From Kitasatospora viridis (GTDB taxonomy: Bacteria > Actinomycetota > Actinomycetes > Streptomycetales > Streptomycetaceae), in assembly GCF_007829815.1 (NCBI RefSeq), contig NZ_VIWT01000001.1, forward strand, positions 4,431,001 to 4,495,000: a stretch of DNA of 64,000 nt. The letters are read 5' to 3'. Below, piece by piece: positions 34,815 through 43,998 of this stretch. Numbering within the stretch: position 1 is the stretch's first letter; each line of letters starts with the position of its first letter. Made by a program: the position numbers and the translations under genes. The notes below the pieces were generated by a model. It was not told the origin of the DNA and did no database searches. It saw nothing but the letters and a program-made list of their open reading frames with translations.

Positions 34815-34868
34815 AACTTGGCAGAGTAGCGGAAGCCCGCAGACCCGTCCGCCCGCCAGGCTGGGCCC

Positions 34869-36125
34869 ATGACGACCACGACGACGATGACGACCGCGGC
34901 GGGCGGCGGGACCGGGATCTGGCGCCGGATGCGGGTGTGGGGCGCGGCGCACGCCGTGGACGACCTCTACCAGGGCCTGGTGCCCGCCGTGGTGCCGTAC
35001 TTCGTGCTGGAGCGCGGCTACGGCTACGTGGCGGCCGGCGGGCTGACCCTGGCCGCGACGCTGGGCAGCGCCGTGCCGCAGCCGGCGATCGGGCTGGCCG
35101 TGGACCGCTGGCGGCTCTCCTGGCTGGCGGGGGCCGGGGTGGCGCTGGCCGGGCTCGGGGTGGGCCTGTCGGGGCTGGCCGGCAGCTATCCGCTGGTCTG
35201 GGCGCTGGTGCTGCTCTCCGGGCTCGGGGTGGCGATGTTCCACCCGGCGGCCGGCAAGGCGGCCCGGGAGGCGGCGGGGGAGAGCACCGCGGCGATGAGC
35301 GTCTTCGCGGCCGGCGGCAGCGTGGGCTTCTTCCTGGCCCCGGTGCTGGCCACGCCGCTGCTGGTGGCCTGGGGCGTGCGGGCCACCGCGGTCTTCCTGC
35401 TGCCCGCGCTGGCCATGGCCGTGGTGCTGCACCGGCGGCGCGACCGCCCGGCGGCACTGGCCGGCGGGGCCGCGCGGCGCGCGGGGAAGGACCGCTGGGG
35501 GCCGTTCCTGGTGCTCACCGGGGTCGAGGTGGTCCGCTCGGTGGTCTTCTCCGGAATCAACACGTTCATCGAGCTGTACTGGCTGCGCCACCTGCACTCC
35601 TCGCACCTGCTCGGCGGGGCGGCGCTGACCTGCTTCCTGGCCGGCGGGGTGGCGGGGACCCTGGGGGGCGGCCGGCTGGCGGACCGGATCGGCATGGTCC
35701 GCACCGCGCAGTGGGGCACCGCGCTGACCGTCCCGGCGCTGCTGGCGCTGCGGCTGACCCCGGGTCAGTACCCGCCGCTGCTGTTCGCGGTGCTGACGGG
35801 GGCCGCGCTGAACCTGCCGTTCGCGGTGCTGGTCAAGCTGGGGCAGGACTACCTGCCGAACCGGCCGGGCACGGCGGCCGGGGTGACGCTGGGTCTGGCG
35901 GTGAGCATCGGCGGGCTGATCGCGCCGCTGCTCGGGCTGGTGGCCCAGGGGCACGGGCCGCAGGGGGTGCTGGCGGTGCTGCCGGCGGTGCCGGTGCTGG
36001 GGGTGCTGCTCGGGGTCTTCCTCAAGGAGCCGGGACGGTCATCGGCGAGTCCGGCAGGTCCCGGTGGCGCCGCACCGGGGACAGCAGCAGGGTCGCCGCG
36101 GCCAGCGGGACACCCGCGCAGCTGA
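34869..36125 (+). CDS. MFS transporter of the fosmidomycin-resistance (Fsr) type
   Basis: 418 residues. A Thr-rich start leads into AAHAVDDLYQGLVPAVVPYF, the HxxxDxxQG-like signature of Fsr-type exporters, then ~12 helices with MFHPAAGKAAREAAG in helix 4 and ELYWLRHLHSS mid-protein. It probably exports a small drug. The last ~34 codons, after FLKEPG, overlap the 3' end of the convergent MFS gene by 104 nt. That tail (Ser/Pro/Gly rich) may be a read-through consequence of the overlap rather than a conserved domain. Confidence 0.93.
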   Translation: MTTTTTMTTAAGGGTGIWRRMRVWGAAHAVDDLYQGLVPAVVPYFVLERGYGYVAAGGLTLAATLGSAVPQPAIGLAVDRWRLSWLAGAGVALAGLGVGLSGLAGSYPLVWALVLLSGLGVAMFHPAAGKAAREAAGESTAAMSVFAAGGSVGFFLAPVLATPLLVAWGVRATAVFLLPALAMAVVLHRRRDRPAALAGGAARRAGKDRWGPFLVLTGVEVVRSVVFSGINTFIELYWLRHLHSSHLLGGAALTCFLAGGVAGTLGGGRLADRIGMVRTAQWGTALTVPALLALRLTPGQYPPLLFAVLTGAALNLPFAVLVKLGQDYLPNRPGTAAGVTLGLAVSIGGLIAPLLGLVAQGHGPQGVLAVLPAVPVLGVLLGVFLKEPGRSSASPAGPGGAAPGTAAGSPRPAGHPRS

Positions 36126-37308
36126 GCCACATCGCCGGGCCCAGGCCCAGCGTCTGGCCGAGCACGCCGGCCAGCAGGGCGCCCAGCGGCATCGTGCCGT
36201 AGACCACGACGGCGGTGGTGGCACTGATCCGGCCGAGCAGTTCGGCGGGCACGTAGCGCTGGTTGAAGGTGGCCCGCAGCACGTTGCCGGCCACCACTCC
36301 GGCCGAGACGGTCATCCCGCCGGCCAGGTAGCAGAGCGTCCCGGCGCCCCGGCCGGTGAGCGGGATCAGCAGGACCGGCGCCGGCAGCACCAGTTGGAAG
36401 AGGAGCGTCGCCCGGGCGGTGCCGAGCGCGGCGCCGACCCGGCGGGCCACCGCCGCGCCGCCGATGCCGCCGACGCTGGCGGCGGCGACGAGGACGCCGA
36501 TCAGGCCCTGGGAGAGGTGGACCCGGTCCAGCAGGAAGATCACCAGGATCGACTGGTAGGCGGTCAGCGCCAGGTTGGACAGCCCGCCGAAGCAGAGGAA
36601 GGCGCGCAGCCAGCGGTCCCGCAGCACCAGCCGCAGCCCCTCGCCGACCTCCTGGCGCAGGCTGCGCCGGGCCGCCGACGGCCGTTCCTCGCGCGCCTTG
36701 ATCCGGGAGGTGCTGAGCAGCGAGACCAGGAAGGTGGCGGTGTTGGCGAGCAGGCCGTTGACCGGCCCGAAGGCCTGGGCGAGGGTGCCGCCGGTGCCGA
36801 GCCCGAGCAGTTGGGCGGCGGAGGCGCTGCCGTGCAGCTTGGCGTTGCCCTCGGCGCGGTCCGGCTCGGGGACCACGGCGGGCAGCAGTGCGGTGTAGGC
36901 GGTCTGGAAGAAGACGCCGGAGGTGCCGGCCAGGAGGGCGACCACGAGCAGCTGCGGCAGGCCGAGCACGCCGAGCGCGCCGGCCACCGGGACGGAGAGG
37001 TAGAGCAGCAGCGAGCAGAGTGCCGAGACCAGCATCACGGTGCGGCGGGGCAGCCGGTCCACCCAGGCGCCGGCCGGCAGGCCGACCAGCAGCCAGGGCA
37101 GCCAGGCGGCGGCGGTCAGCGAGCTGGTGGCGAGCGGTCCGGCGTGCAGCACGGCGGCGGCGGTCAGGGGTAACGCCAGGCCGGTGACCGAGGAGCCGTA
37201 CTTGCCGCTGACCTCGCCGAGGTACAGCATCCGGAAGTCGCGGTTGCGGCGCAGCAGGCCGGGGGTGCGGCCGGGCCGGGTGGCCGGGCGCTGGGCGAGC
37301 AGGGTCAT
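36022..37308 (-). CDS. MFS transporter (enterobactin-exporter/MFS_3 type)
   Basis: 428 residues from ATG 37308. LLRRNRDFRMLYLGEVSGKYGSSVTGLALPLTAAAVL is the usual start of this family, and LVGLPAGAWVDRLPRRTVML is motif A. Twelve helices are seen, with a central cytoplasmic loop (SRIKAREERPSAARRSLRQEV). The start overlaps the stop of the HTH regulator gene by 4 nt, so regulator and exporter form an operon. The 3' end overlaps the Fsr-type gene on the other strand by 104 nt. Confidence 0.93.
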   Translation of the reverse strand: MTLLAQRPATRPGRTPGLLRRNRDFRMLYLGEVSGKYGSSVTGLALPLTAAAVLHAGPLATSSLTAAAWLPWLLVGLPAGAWVDRLPRRTVMLVSALCSLLLYLSVPVAGALGVLGLPQLLVVALLAGTSGVFFQTAYTALLPAVVPEPDRAEGNAKLHGSASAAQLLGLGTGGTLAQAFGPVNGLLANTATFLVSLLSTSRIKAREERPSAARRSLRQEVGEGLRLVLRDRWLRAFLCFGGLSNLALTAYQSILVIFLLDRVHLSQGLIGVLVAAASVGGIGGAAVARRVGAALGTARATLLFQLVLPAPVLLIPLTGRGAGTLCYLAGGMTVSAGVVAGNVLRATFNQRYVPAELLGRISATTAVVVYGTMPLGALLAGVLGQTLGLGPAMWLSCAGVPLAAATLLLSPVRRHRDLPDSPMTVPAP

Positions 37309-37910
37309 CGCGGGTCCTCGTCGGTGTCGTCGAGCATCGACAGGGTCTGGAACTGGATCAGCACGGGGCGGGCGTCCGGTGGCACCGGCGCGTCCGGGTC
37401 GGGCACGTGACGCCGGATCACTTCGAGGATCTCGGCGCCGAGCGCGGAGAGCTGGGCGGGCGTCATCCGCACGTCGCCCCAGTCGGACATGTTCCCGGCG
37501 CCCACCCACTCCGGCGGGACCGGTGAGGCCAGTGCCCGGGCCGCGCGCCGGAAGCTGCGCTCCAGGTAGTGGCGCTTGTAGACGTCCAGCGCGGCGCTGG
37601 TGGCCGGGTCCGGGACGAGTTCGGCGGAGTTCACGTTGAGGGGGGTGCGCACCCGGCGCCACCAGCGCTCGCGCTTGGTGCCCCGGCCGTGCTCCTCCTC
37701 GATGAAGCCGTGCTCGGCGAGGTGGCGCAGGTGCCAGCTGACCGTGCCGGTGTTCTCGCCGAGCCGGTCGGCGAGCCGGGCGGAGGTGGCCGGGCCCTCG
37801 TCGGTGAGCAGGTCGAGGATCCGCATCCGCAGCGGGTGGGCGAGCGCCCGCAGGCTGCGCGGATCGACGGTGCGGCCGGGGGGCCGCTGGGGGGTGGGTT
37901 CCTCGTTCAC
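37305..37910 (-). CDS. ArsR-type winged-helix transcriptional regulator
   Basis: 201 residues from GTG 37910. The HTH is VDPRSLRALAHPLRMRILDLLTDEGPATSARLADRLGENTGTVSWHLRHLAEHGFIEE, as in ArsR-like HTH_20 regulators of MFS exporters. The C-terminal ~100 residues hold no cysteine cluster, so a metal signal is unlikely. It is coupled to the exporter downstream. A 50-bp double palindrome (37925-37974) begins 15 nt upstream of the start and is the obvious operator for autoregulation. Confidence 0.9.
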   Translation of the reverse strand: MNEEPTPQRPPGRTVDPRSLRALAHPLRMRILDLLTDEGPATSARLADRLGENTGTVSWHLRHLAEHGFIEEEHGRGTKRERWWRRVRTPLNVNSAELVPDPATSAALDVYKRHYLERSFRRAARALASPVPPEWVGAGNMSDWGDVRMTPAQLSALGAEILEVIRRHVPDPDAPVPPDARPVLIQFQTLSMLDDTDEDPR

Positions 37911-37924
37911 GGCACAGACACTAG

Positions 37925-37974
37925 CTTGCAGAGAGTTCTCTGCATAGGGATATCTGCAGAGAACTCTCTGCAAG
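37925..37974. promoter_or_regulatory. Double palindromic operator, 20-bp perfect arms
   Basis: Arm 37925-37944 and arm 37955-37974 are perfect reverse complements separated by 10 nt. Each arm contains the near-palindrome TGCAGAGA..TCTCTGCA, so the site offers two dimer-binding dyads or a large cruciform. It lies between the ArsR-type gene and dgt, 15 nt from the former. A pair of operators for the ArsR-type repressor is the simplest reading. Confidence 0.85.
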
Positions 37975-38029
37975 TTGCCGTCAGCGCGTGTTCGCCGCCG
38001 CGTCACCGGTGGCGCGTACCGTGTCGGTG

Positions 38030-39361
38030 ATGGACGACGCGATGATCGACGACCCGCAGGGTGACGACCTCACGACCGACGACTGGGCCGACGCCCGCTG
38101 GGTGCCCGAGCCCGACAAGCGGCCCGGCCGCACCGCCTTCCAGCGCGACCGCGCCCGGGTGCTGCACTCCGCGGCCCTGCGCCGGCTGGCCGGCACCACC
38201 CAGGTGGTCGCCCCGATGCGCAGTGACTTCCCCCGCACCCGGCTCACCCACTCGCTCGAATGCGCCCAGGTCGGGCGGGAGTTGGGGGCCGCGCTGGGCT
38301 GCGACCCGGACCTGGTGGAGACCGCCTGCCTGGCCCACGACCTGGGTCACCCGCCGTTCGGCCACACCGGCGAGGAGGCGCTCAACGAGGCCGCGGCGGC
38401 CTGCGGCGGCTTCGAGGGCAACGCCCAGTCGCTGCGCATCCTCACCCGGCTGGAACCCAAGCGGTTCGCCCCGCTGGACGAGCAGCCGGCCCGGCTCGCC
38501 CCCTGGCCCGGCCGCAGCGTCGGCCTCAACCTGACCCGGGCCGCGCTGGACGCCGCCACCAAGTACCCCTGGTCGCGCGGCGGCCACCCCACCGACCCGG
38601 ACTCGTCCAAGTTCGGCGTCTACGCCGACGACCTGCCGGTCTTCCGCTGGCTGCGCACCGGCGCCCCGCAGGGCCGCAAGTGCTTCGAGGCCACCGTGAT
38701 GGACTGGTCCGACGACGTCGCCTACTCCACCCACGACGTGGAGGACGGCATCTACGCCGGCCACATCGACCCCGCCGCGCTGCGCAGCCCGCAGGAGCGG
38801 GCCGGGCTGTTCGCGGTCGCCGAGCGGTACGCCCCGGGCACCGGGCCGGCCGAGTTCGCCGCCGCGCTGGACCGTTTGCTGGCCGAGGAGTGGTGGCCGC
38901 GCGGCTACGACGGCACGCCGCGCTCCCGGGCCGGCCTGAAGGACCTGACCAGCCAGCTGATCGGCCGGTTCTGCCAGGCCGCCGAGCAGGCCACCCGGGC
39001 CCGCTACGGCCCGGGCCGGCTGACCAGGTACGCGGCCGAGCTGGTGGTGCCGCGCGAGGTGCGGCTGGAGTGCGCGGTGCTCAAGGCGGTCGCGGTGCGC
39101 TACGTGATGCAGCGCGACGAGCAGGCCCAGCTGCGGGCCCGCCAGCGGGTGGTGATCGGCGAGCTGGCCGAGCAGCTGTGGCGGCGGCTGGCGGCCGGCG
39201 ACCCGACCGAGCTGGATCCGGTCTTCCACGCCCAGTACCGGCACGCCCCCGACGACGCGGCCGCGCTGCGCGCCGTGGTCGACCAGATCGCCAGCCTCAC
39301 CGACGCCTCCGCGCTGGCCCTGCACGCCCGGCTGACCGGTGCGGGGGCCGCCGCCGGCTGA
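38030..39361 (+). CDS. dgt: Deoxyguanosinetriphosphate triphosphohydrolase (dGTPase)
   Basis: 443 residues from ATG 38030. The HD-domain metal ligands are visible as RTRLTHSLECAQVGREL (His 74) and CLAHDLGHPPFGHTGEEAL (His 103-Asp 104), with a later Asp in DWSDDVAYSTHDVEDG. The RDRARVLHSAALRRLAGTTQV start is diagnostic of dGTPase-like proteins, which hydrolyse dNTPs to nucleoside and triphosphate. It is followed by dnaG after 49 nt, a conserved actinobacterial pairing that links dNTP balance and replication. Confidence 0.96.
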   Translation: MDDAMIDDPQGDDLTTDDWADARWVPEPDKRPGRTAFQRDRARVLHSAALRRLAGTTQVVAPMRSDFPRTRLTHSLECAQVGRELGAALGCDPDLVETACLAHDLGHPPFGHTGEEALNEAAAACGGFEGNAQSLRILTRLEPKRFAPLDEQPARLAPWPGRSVGLNLTRAALDAATKYPWSRGGHPTDPDSSKFGVYADDLPVFRWLRTGAPQGRKCFEATVMDWSDDVAYSTHDVEDGIYAGHIDPAALRSPQERAGLFAVAERYAPGTGPAEFAAALDRLLAEEWWPRGYDGTPRSRAGLKDLTSQLIGRFCQAAEQATRARYGPGRLTRYAAELVVPREVRLECAVLKAVAVRYVMQRDEQAQLRARQRVVIGELAEQLWRRLAAGDPTELDPVFHAQYRHAPDDAAALRAVVDQIASLTDASALALHARLTGAGAAAG

Positions 39362-39410
39362 CCGGCCGGCACCACCGCGGTTCGCCGGGCGGACCACGTA
39401 GAATTCCGGG

Positions 39411-41306
39411 GTGGCCGGGCGGATCAGGGACGAAGACGTACAGCGAGTGCGCGACGCGCTGCCCATCGACGTGGTCGTCGGCGACTACGTGCAGCTCACC
39501 AACGGTGGCGGCGGCCAGCTGAAGGGCGTCTGCCCGTTCCACGACGAGAAGTCCGCCTCCTTCTACGTCAGTCCGAGCAAGGGCGTCTTCCACTGCTTCG
39601 GCTGCCAGGAGAGTGGCGACACGATCTCCTTCCTGATGAAGATCGAGCACTTCTCCTTCGCCGAGGCCGTGGAGCGGATGGCCGCGCAGGCCAACATCAC
39701 GCTCCGCTACGAGGAGGGCGGCTACTCCAGCCGCGGCCAGCAGGGCGAGCGGACCAGGCTGGTCGAGGCGCACAAGGCCGCCGCCGCCTACTACCGCGAG
39801 CAGCTGGAGGGGCCGGAGGCGGAGATCGGCCGGGCCTTCCTGGCCGAGCGCGGCTTCGACGCGGCCGCCGCCGAGCGGTTCGGGGTCGGCTACGCCCCGG
39901 CGGGTTGGGAGCACCTGGTCCGCCACCTGCGGGGCAAGGGCTTCACCGACAAGGAGATCCTGCAGGGCGGCCTGGCCTCGCAGGGCCAGCGCGGCGGCCT
40001 GATCGACCGGTTCCGCGGCCGGCTGGTCTGGCCGATCCGGGACGCGGCGGGCGAGGTGGTCGGCTTCGGCGCCCGCCGGCTGCGCGAGGACGACAACGGG
40101 CCGAAGTACCTGAACACCCCCGAGACCCCGATCTACAAGAAGTCGCACGTCCTCTACGGCATCGACCTGGCGAAGAAGGAGATCGCCAAGTCCGGCCGGG
40201 CGGTGGTGGTCGAGGGCTACACCGACGTGATGGCCTGTCACCTCGCGGGCGTGACCACGGCGGTGGCCACCTGCGGCACCGCGTTCGCCGAGGACCACAT
40301 CAAGATCATCCGCCGCCTGCTGATGGACACCTCGGCCTACCGGGGCGAGACCGTCTTCACCTTCGACGGCGACGCGGCCGGCCAGAAGGCCGCGCTGCGC
40401 GCCTTCGAGGACGACCAGAAGTTCGCCGCCCGCACCTCGATCGCGATCAGCCCCGGCGGCATGGACCCGTGCGAACTGCGGCTGGCCCAGGGCGAGGAGG
40501 CGGTCCGCGAGCTGATCGCCAACCCGGTGCCGCTGTTCGAGTTCGCGCTGCGCAGCACGGTCGCCCGGCACCGGGTGGACTCGGCCGAGGGCCGGGCCGC
40601 CGCGCTGGAGGAGGCCGCGCCGATCGTCGCGAAGATCAAGGACCCGTCGATCCGGCACGAGTACGCCGTCCAACTGGCCGGCCTGCTCGGCATCCTGGAC
40701 GAGCAGTTCGTGGTCCGCCGGATCGCCCAGATCTCCCGCTGGCAGCGCGAGACCCCGCAGCAGCAGCGCGGCCAGGCGGTCCGGCCGGCGCCCGTGGCGC
40801 CGCCGGCCCCGCCGCAGTTCCGGATCGACCACCGCGACCCGGCCCGGTTCGTCGAGCGCGAACTGCTCAAGCTCGCGCTCCAGCACCCGCAGCTGGTCAG
40901 CCCGGCGTTCGACCAGTACGGCGAGGACGAGTTCCCGCCGCCGCCCTACGCGGCGGTGCGCCGGGCCATCGCCAAGGCCGGCGGCACCACCTGGGGCGCC
41001 ACCGTGCCCGGCTTCCTCGACCTGGTCCAGGAGGCCGCCGAGGACGCCCGGGTCCGTTCCCTGGTCACCGAGTTGACGGTCGAGCCGGTCCGCACCCGGC
41101 GCAAGCCGGACGAGCTCTACGCCGGCGAGTTCCTGGTCAAACTGCGCCGCGCCTCGGTCGGCCGCCGGGTCGCCGAGGTCCGGGCCCACCTGCAGCGCCT
41201 GGGCAACCGGGCCACGCCCGAGGAACTCACCCCGGTGCAGCAGGAGCTGTGGGCCCTTCAGCAGTACGACGACAACCTGCGCACCCGCGGCGCCTCCGGC
41301 CTCTAG
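39411..41306 (+). CDS. dnaG: DNA primase
   Basis: 631 residues with a GTG start. The CHC2 zinc finger uses Cys 41, His 44, Cys 62 and Cys 65 (CPFHDEKSASF...HCFGCQ). The TOPRIM core has VVVEGYTDVMACH and FTFDGDAAGQKAALR with the metal-binding acidic residues, and the C-terminal ~200 residues form the DnaB-interacting region. It makes RNA primers for replication. It follows dgt and ends at a stem-loop before the sigma factor gene. Confidence 0.97.
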   Translation: MAGRIRDEDVQRVRDALPIDVVVGDYVQLTNGGGGQLKGVCPFHDEKSASFYVSPSKGVFHCFGCQESGDTISFLMKIEHFSFAEAVERMAAQANITLRYEEGGYSSRGQQGERTRLVEAHKAAAAYYREQLEGPEAEIGRAFLAERGFDAAAAERFGVGYAPAGWEHLVRHLRGKGFTDKEILQGGLASQGQRGGLIDRFRGRLVWPIRDAAGEVVGFGARRLREDDNGPKYLNTPETPIYKKSHVLYGIDLAKKEIAKSGRAVVVEGYTDVMACHLAGVTTAVATCGTAFAEDHIKIIRRLLMDTSAYRGETVFTFDGDAAGQKAALRAFEDDQKFAARTSIAISPGGMDPCELRLAQGEEAVRELIANPVPLFEFALRSTVARHRVDSAEGRAAALEEAAPIVAKIKDPSIRHEYAVQLAGLLGILDEQFVVRRIAQISRWQRETPQQQRGQAVRPAPVAPPAPPQFRIDHRDPARFVERELLKLALQHPQLVSPAFDQYGEDEFPPPPYAAVRRAIAKAGGTTWGATVPGFLDLVQEAAEDARVRSLVTELTVEPVRTRRKPDELYAGEFLVKLRRASVGRRVAEVRAHLQRLGNRATPEELTPVQQELWALQQYDDNLRTRGASGL

Positions 41307-41317
41307 CGGGCCGTGCA

Positions 41318-41341
41318 CCGGTGTGGCGCGGCGCACACCGG
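41318..41341 (+). terminator. Stem-loop after dnaG
   Basis: CCGGTGTG (41318-41325) and CACACCGG (41334-41341) form an 8-bp stem with an 8-nt loop, 12 nt past the dnaG stop. Confidence 0.65.
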
Positions 41342-41400
41342 AAGGGCCACACTGAAAGGGTCTCAGTCCGTCACGCGTCGGGCCCCACGGTCCGCGGAGG

Positions 41401-42531
41401 GTGGGCCACTTGGAGATCGCCAGAACGGCCGCCGAAGTGCTCGACCAGACAGCGCCCGACCAGCCGGTCCTCGGCCGAGGAGTGCCTGGACCGCGGTCGG
41501 CCGAGGACCGTGACGAACCGCCGGAGCGGCTCCCGGACGAGCGGTCCGAGGAGGAGCCGGAGGAGGATGCGGACGAGTCGGGGCCCTCGGAAGCCGTGCC
41601 CGCGGCGCACGAGGGCAGCGGCCCGGCCGCCGACCTGTTCCGCCAGTACCTGCGCGAGATCGGCCGGATCCGCCTGCTCACCGCCGCCGAGGAGGTCGAG
41701 CTGGCCCGCCAGGTGGAGGCGGGCCTGTTCGCCGAGCAGCACCTGCGGCGGCACGGCCTGCCGCAGGGCCCGCTGGCCGACGAGCTGGACCAGCTGGTGG
41801 TGCTCGGCCGCACCGCCAAGCGCCGGCTGATCGAGGCCAACCTGCGCCTGGTCGTCTCGGTGGCCAAGCGCTTCGTCGGCCGCGGCCTGACCATGCTCGA
41901 CCTGGTCCAGGAGGGCAACGTCGGCCTGATCCGGGCGGTCGAGAAGTTCGACTACACCCGGGGCTACAAGTTCTCCACCTACGCGACCTGGTGGATCCGG
42001 CAGGCGATGAGCCGGGCGCTGGCCGACCAGGCCCGCACCATCCGGGTCCCGGTGCACGTGGTCGAGCTGATCAACCGGGTGCTGCGGGTGCAGCGCGCGC
42101 TGCTCCAGGAGCGCGGCACCGAGCCCAGCCCGGCCGAGGTGGCCGGGCTGCTCGAACTCACCGAGGCCCGGGTCCGCGAGGTGCTGCGGCTGGCCCAGGA
42201 GCCGATCTCGCTGCACGTGCCGGTCGGCACCGAGGAGGACGTGGCGCTCGGCGACTTGATCGAGGACGCCGACGCCGCCGAGCCCGCCGAGAGCGCCACC
42301 TTCCTGCTGCTGCGCGAGCACCTGGAGGCCGTGCTGGCCACCCTCGGCGAGCGCGAGCGCAAGGTGGTGGAGCTGCGCTACGGGCTGGCCGACGGCCGGG
42401 TGCGCACCCTGGAGGAGATCGGGGTGCTGTTCGGCGTGACCCGGGAGCGGATCCGCCAGATCGAGTCCAAGACGCTGGCCAAGCTGCGCGCCAACGCCTT
42501 CGCCGACCAGCTGCGCGGCTACCTGGACTGA
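41401..42531 (+). CDS. hrdA: RNA polymerase sigma factor, group 2 sigma-70 (HrdA-like)
   Basis: Up to 376 residues. An acidic N-terminal tail (~30-70, EEEPEEDADESG) is followed by sigma region 1.2 (LFRQYLREIGRIRLLTAAEEVELARQ), region 2 (NLRLVVSVAKRFVGRGLTMLDLVQEGNVGLIRAVEKFDYTRGYKFSTYATWWIRQAMSRAL), region 3 and region 4 (LEEIGVLFGVTRERIRQIESKTLAKLR). It lacks the large region 1.1 of HrdB, so it is an alternative group 2 sigma. The dnaG neighbourhood fits HrdA as I recall it. GGAGG abuts GTG 41401, so TTG 41410 or another start is possible. Confidence 0.9.
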   Translation: MGHLEIARTAAEVLDQTAPDQPVLGRGVPGPRSAEDRDEPPERLPDERSEEEPEEDADESGPSEAVPAAHEGSGPAADLFRQYLREIGRIRLLTAAEEVELARQVEAGLFAEQHLRRHGLPQGPLADELDQLVVLGRTAKRRLIEANLRLVVSVAKRFVGRGLTMLDLVQEGNVGLIRAVEKFDYTRGYKFSTYATWWIRQAMSRALADQARTIRVPVHVVELINRVLRVQRALLQERGTEPSPAEVAGLLELTEARVREVLRLAQEPISLHVPVGTEEDVALGDLIEDADAAEPAESATFLLLREHLEAVLATLGERERKVVELRYGLADGRVRTLEEIGVLFGVTRERIRQIESKTLAKLRANAFADQLRGYLD

Positions 42532-42559
42532 CGGCCGGTCAGTGCCGACCGGCCGTCAG
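42528..42559. terminator. Bidirectional terminator spanning the sigma-gene stop codon
   Basis: A 13-bp perfect stem (42528-42540 with 42547-42559) has a 6-nt loop. The sigma gene TGA lies inside the left arm and the convergent gadB stop is 14 nt beyond the right arm. Confidence 0.88.
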
Positions 42560-42572
42560 TGCCGACGGGCCG

Positions 42573-43982
42573 TCAGTGGTGGAAGGCGCTCTCCCCGTCG
42601 ATCCCGAGCCGGCTCGCCGGCCCGGGCTGCGCCTGGAGCTCGGGCAGCAGCCGGGTCAGGTCGGCCAGCAGCATGTCGGCCAGGTCCAGGCTGAACCCGT
42701 TGCGGCAGACCACCCGGAGCACCGACAGGTCGGTGCGGTTCTCCGGGAAGGTGTAGGCGGGCACCTGCCAGCCGCGCTCGCGCAGTCGGCGGGAGACGTC
42801 GAAGACGTCGAAGGCCGTCACCCCGTCGGCCACGGTGAAGGCGAAGACCGGCAGTTCGTCGCCGCGGGTGAGCAGCCGGAAGCTGCCGAGCTGCTCGATC
42901 CCGCGGGCCAGGTGCCGGGCCACGTGCCGGCAGGACTGCTGGACCGCCCGGTAGCCCTCGAAGCCGAGCCGCAGGAACTGGTAGTACTGCGCGACCACTT
43001 CGGCGCCCGGCCGGGAGAAGTTGAGCGCGAAGGTGGGCATGTCGCCGCCCAGGTAGTTGACCTTGAAGACCAGCTCCTCGGGCAGCGCCTCCTCGTCCCG
43101 CCACAGCGCCCAGCCGACGCCGGGGTAGACCAGGCCGTACTTGTGGCCGGAGGTGTTGATCGAGGCCACCCGGGGCAGCTGGAAGTCCCAGACCAGGTCA
43201 CTGTCCAGGAAGGGCGCGACCATGCCGCCGGAGGCGCCGTCCACGTGCACCGGGACGTCCAGGCCGGTGCGCTGCTGGAGGTCGTCCAGGGCGGCGCAGA
43301 TCTCGGCGACCGGCTCGTAGGAGCCGTCGAAGGTGGAGCCGAGCACGCCGACCACGCCGATGGTGTTCTCGTCGACCAGCGCGAGCGCGGACTCGGCGTC
43401 CAGGTGGAACCGCTCGCCCTCCATCGGGGCCAGCCGGCACTCCACCTCCCAGAAGTTGCAGAACTTCTCCCAGCAGACCTGGACGTTGGCGCCCATCACC
43501 AGGTTGGGCCGGGCGCCGGCGTCGTAGCGCTCCTGGTTGCGGCGCATCCACCGGCGCTTGAGGGCCAGGCCGGCCAGCATGCAGGCCTCGCTGGAACCGG
43601 TGGTCGAGCAGCCCACCGCCCGGTCCGGGTCGGGCGCGTGCCAGAGGTCGGCCAGGATCGCCACGCAGCGCCGCTCCAGCTCGGCGGTCTGCGGGTACTC
43701 GTCCTTGTCGATCATGTTCTTGTCGAGGCACTCGGCCATCAGCTTGTCCGCCTCCGCCTCCATCGAGGTGGTGACGAAGGTGGCCAGGTTGAGCTTGGCG
43801 TTGCCGTCGAGCATCAGCTCGTCGTGGATCAGCTGGTAGGCGACGTGCGGCGGCAGCGGCAGGTGGTGCAGCTTGTGCTTGGGCGGGGCCTGGCGCATCG
43901 CGCCGATCGGATCGGCCTCGCCCAGCAGGGCGTTGACGGACAGTCGGCGGTCGGAGCTCGTTCCCTTGTGCAGCGGCGCCAT
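42573..43982 (-). CDS. gadB: Glutamate decarboxylase
   Basis: 469 residues from ATG 43982 (MAPLHKG, the usual start in Streptomyces). The PLP-dependent group II decarboxylase is recognised by LPPHVAYQLIHDELMLDGNAKLNLATFVTT, STTGSSEACMLAGLA and the PLP-binding Lys at about 281 in INTSGHKYGLVYPG. It converts glutamate to GABA with proton consumption, giving acid resistance or a GABA shunt entry. The longer frame to GTG 44024 starts inside a terminator-like hairpin and is less likely. No glutamate/GABA antiporter is adjacent. Confidence 0.95.
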   Translation of the reverse strand: MAPLHKGTSSDRRLSVNALLGEADPIGAMRQAPPKHKLHHLPLPPHVAYQLIHDELMLDGNAKLNLATFVTTSMEAEADKLMAECLDKNMIDKDEYPQTAELERRCVAILADLWHAPDPDRAVGCSTTGSSEACMLAGLALKRRWMRRNQERYDAGARPNLVMGANVQVCWEKFCNFWEVECRLAPMEGERFHLDAESALALVDENTIGVVGVLGSTFDGSYEPVAEICAALDDLQQRTGLDVPVHVDGASGGMVAPFLDSDLVWDFQLPRVASINTSGHKYGLVYPGVGWALWRDEEALPEELVFKVNYLGGDMPTFALNFSRPGAEVVAQYYQFLRLGFEGYRAVQQSCRHVARHLARGIEQLGSFRLLTRGDELPVFAFTVADGVTAFDVFDVSRRLRERGWQVPAYTFPENRTDLSVLRVVCRNGFSLDLADMLLADLTRLLPELQAQPGPASRLGIDGESAFHH

Positions 43983-43998
43983 TCCTCGGATGCCCTTC

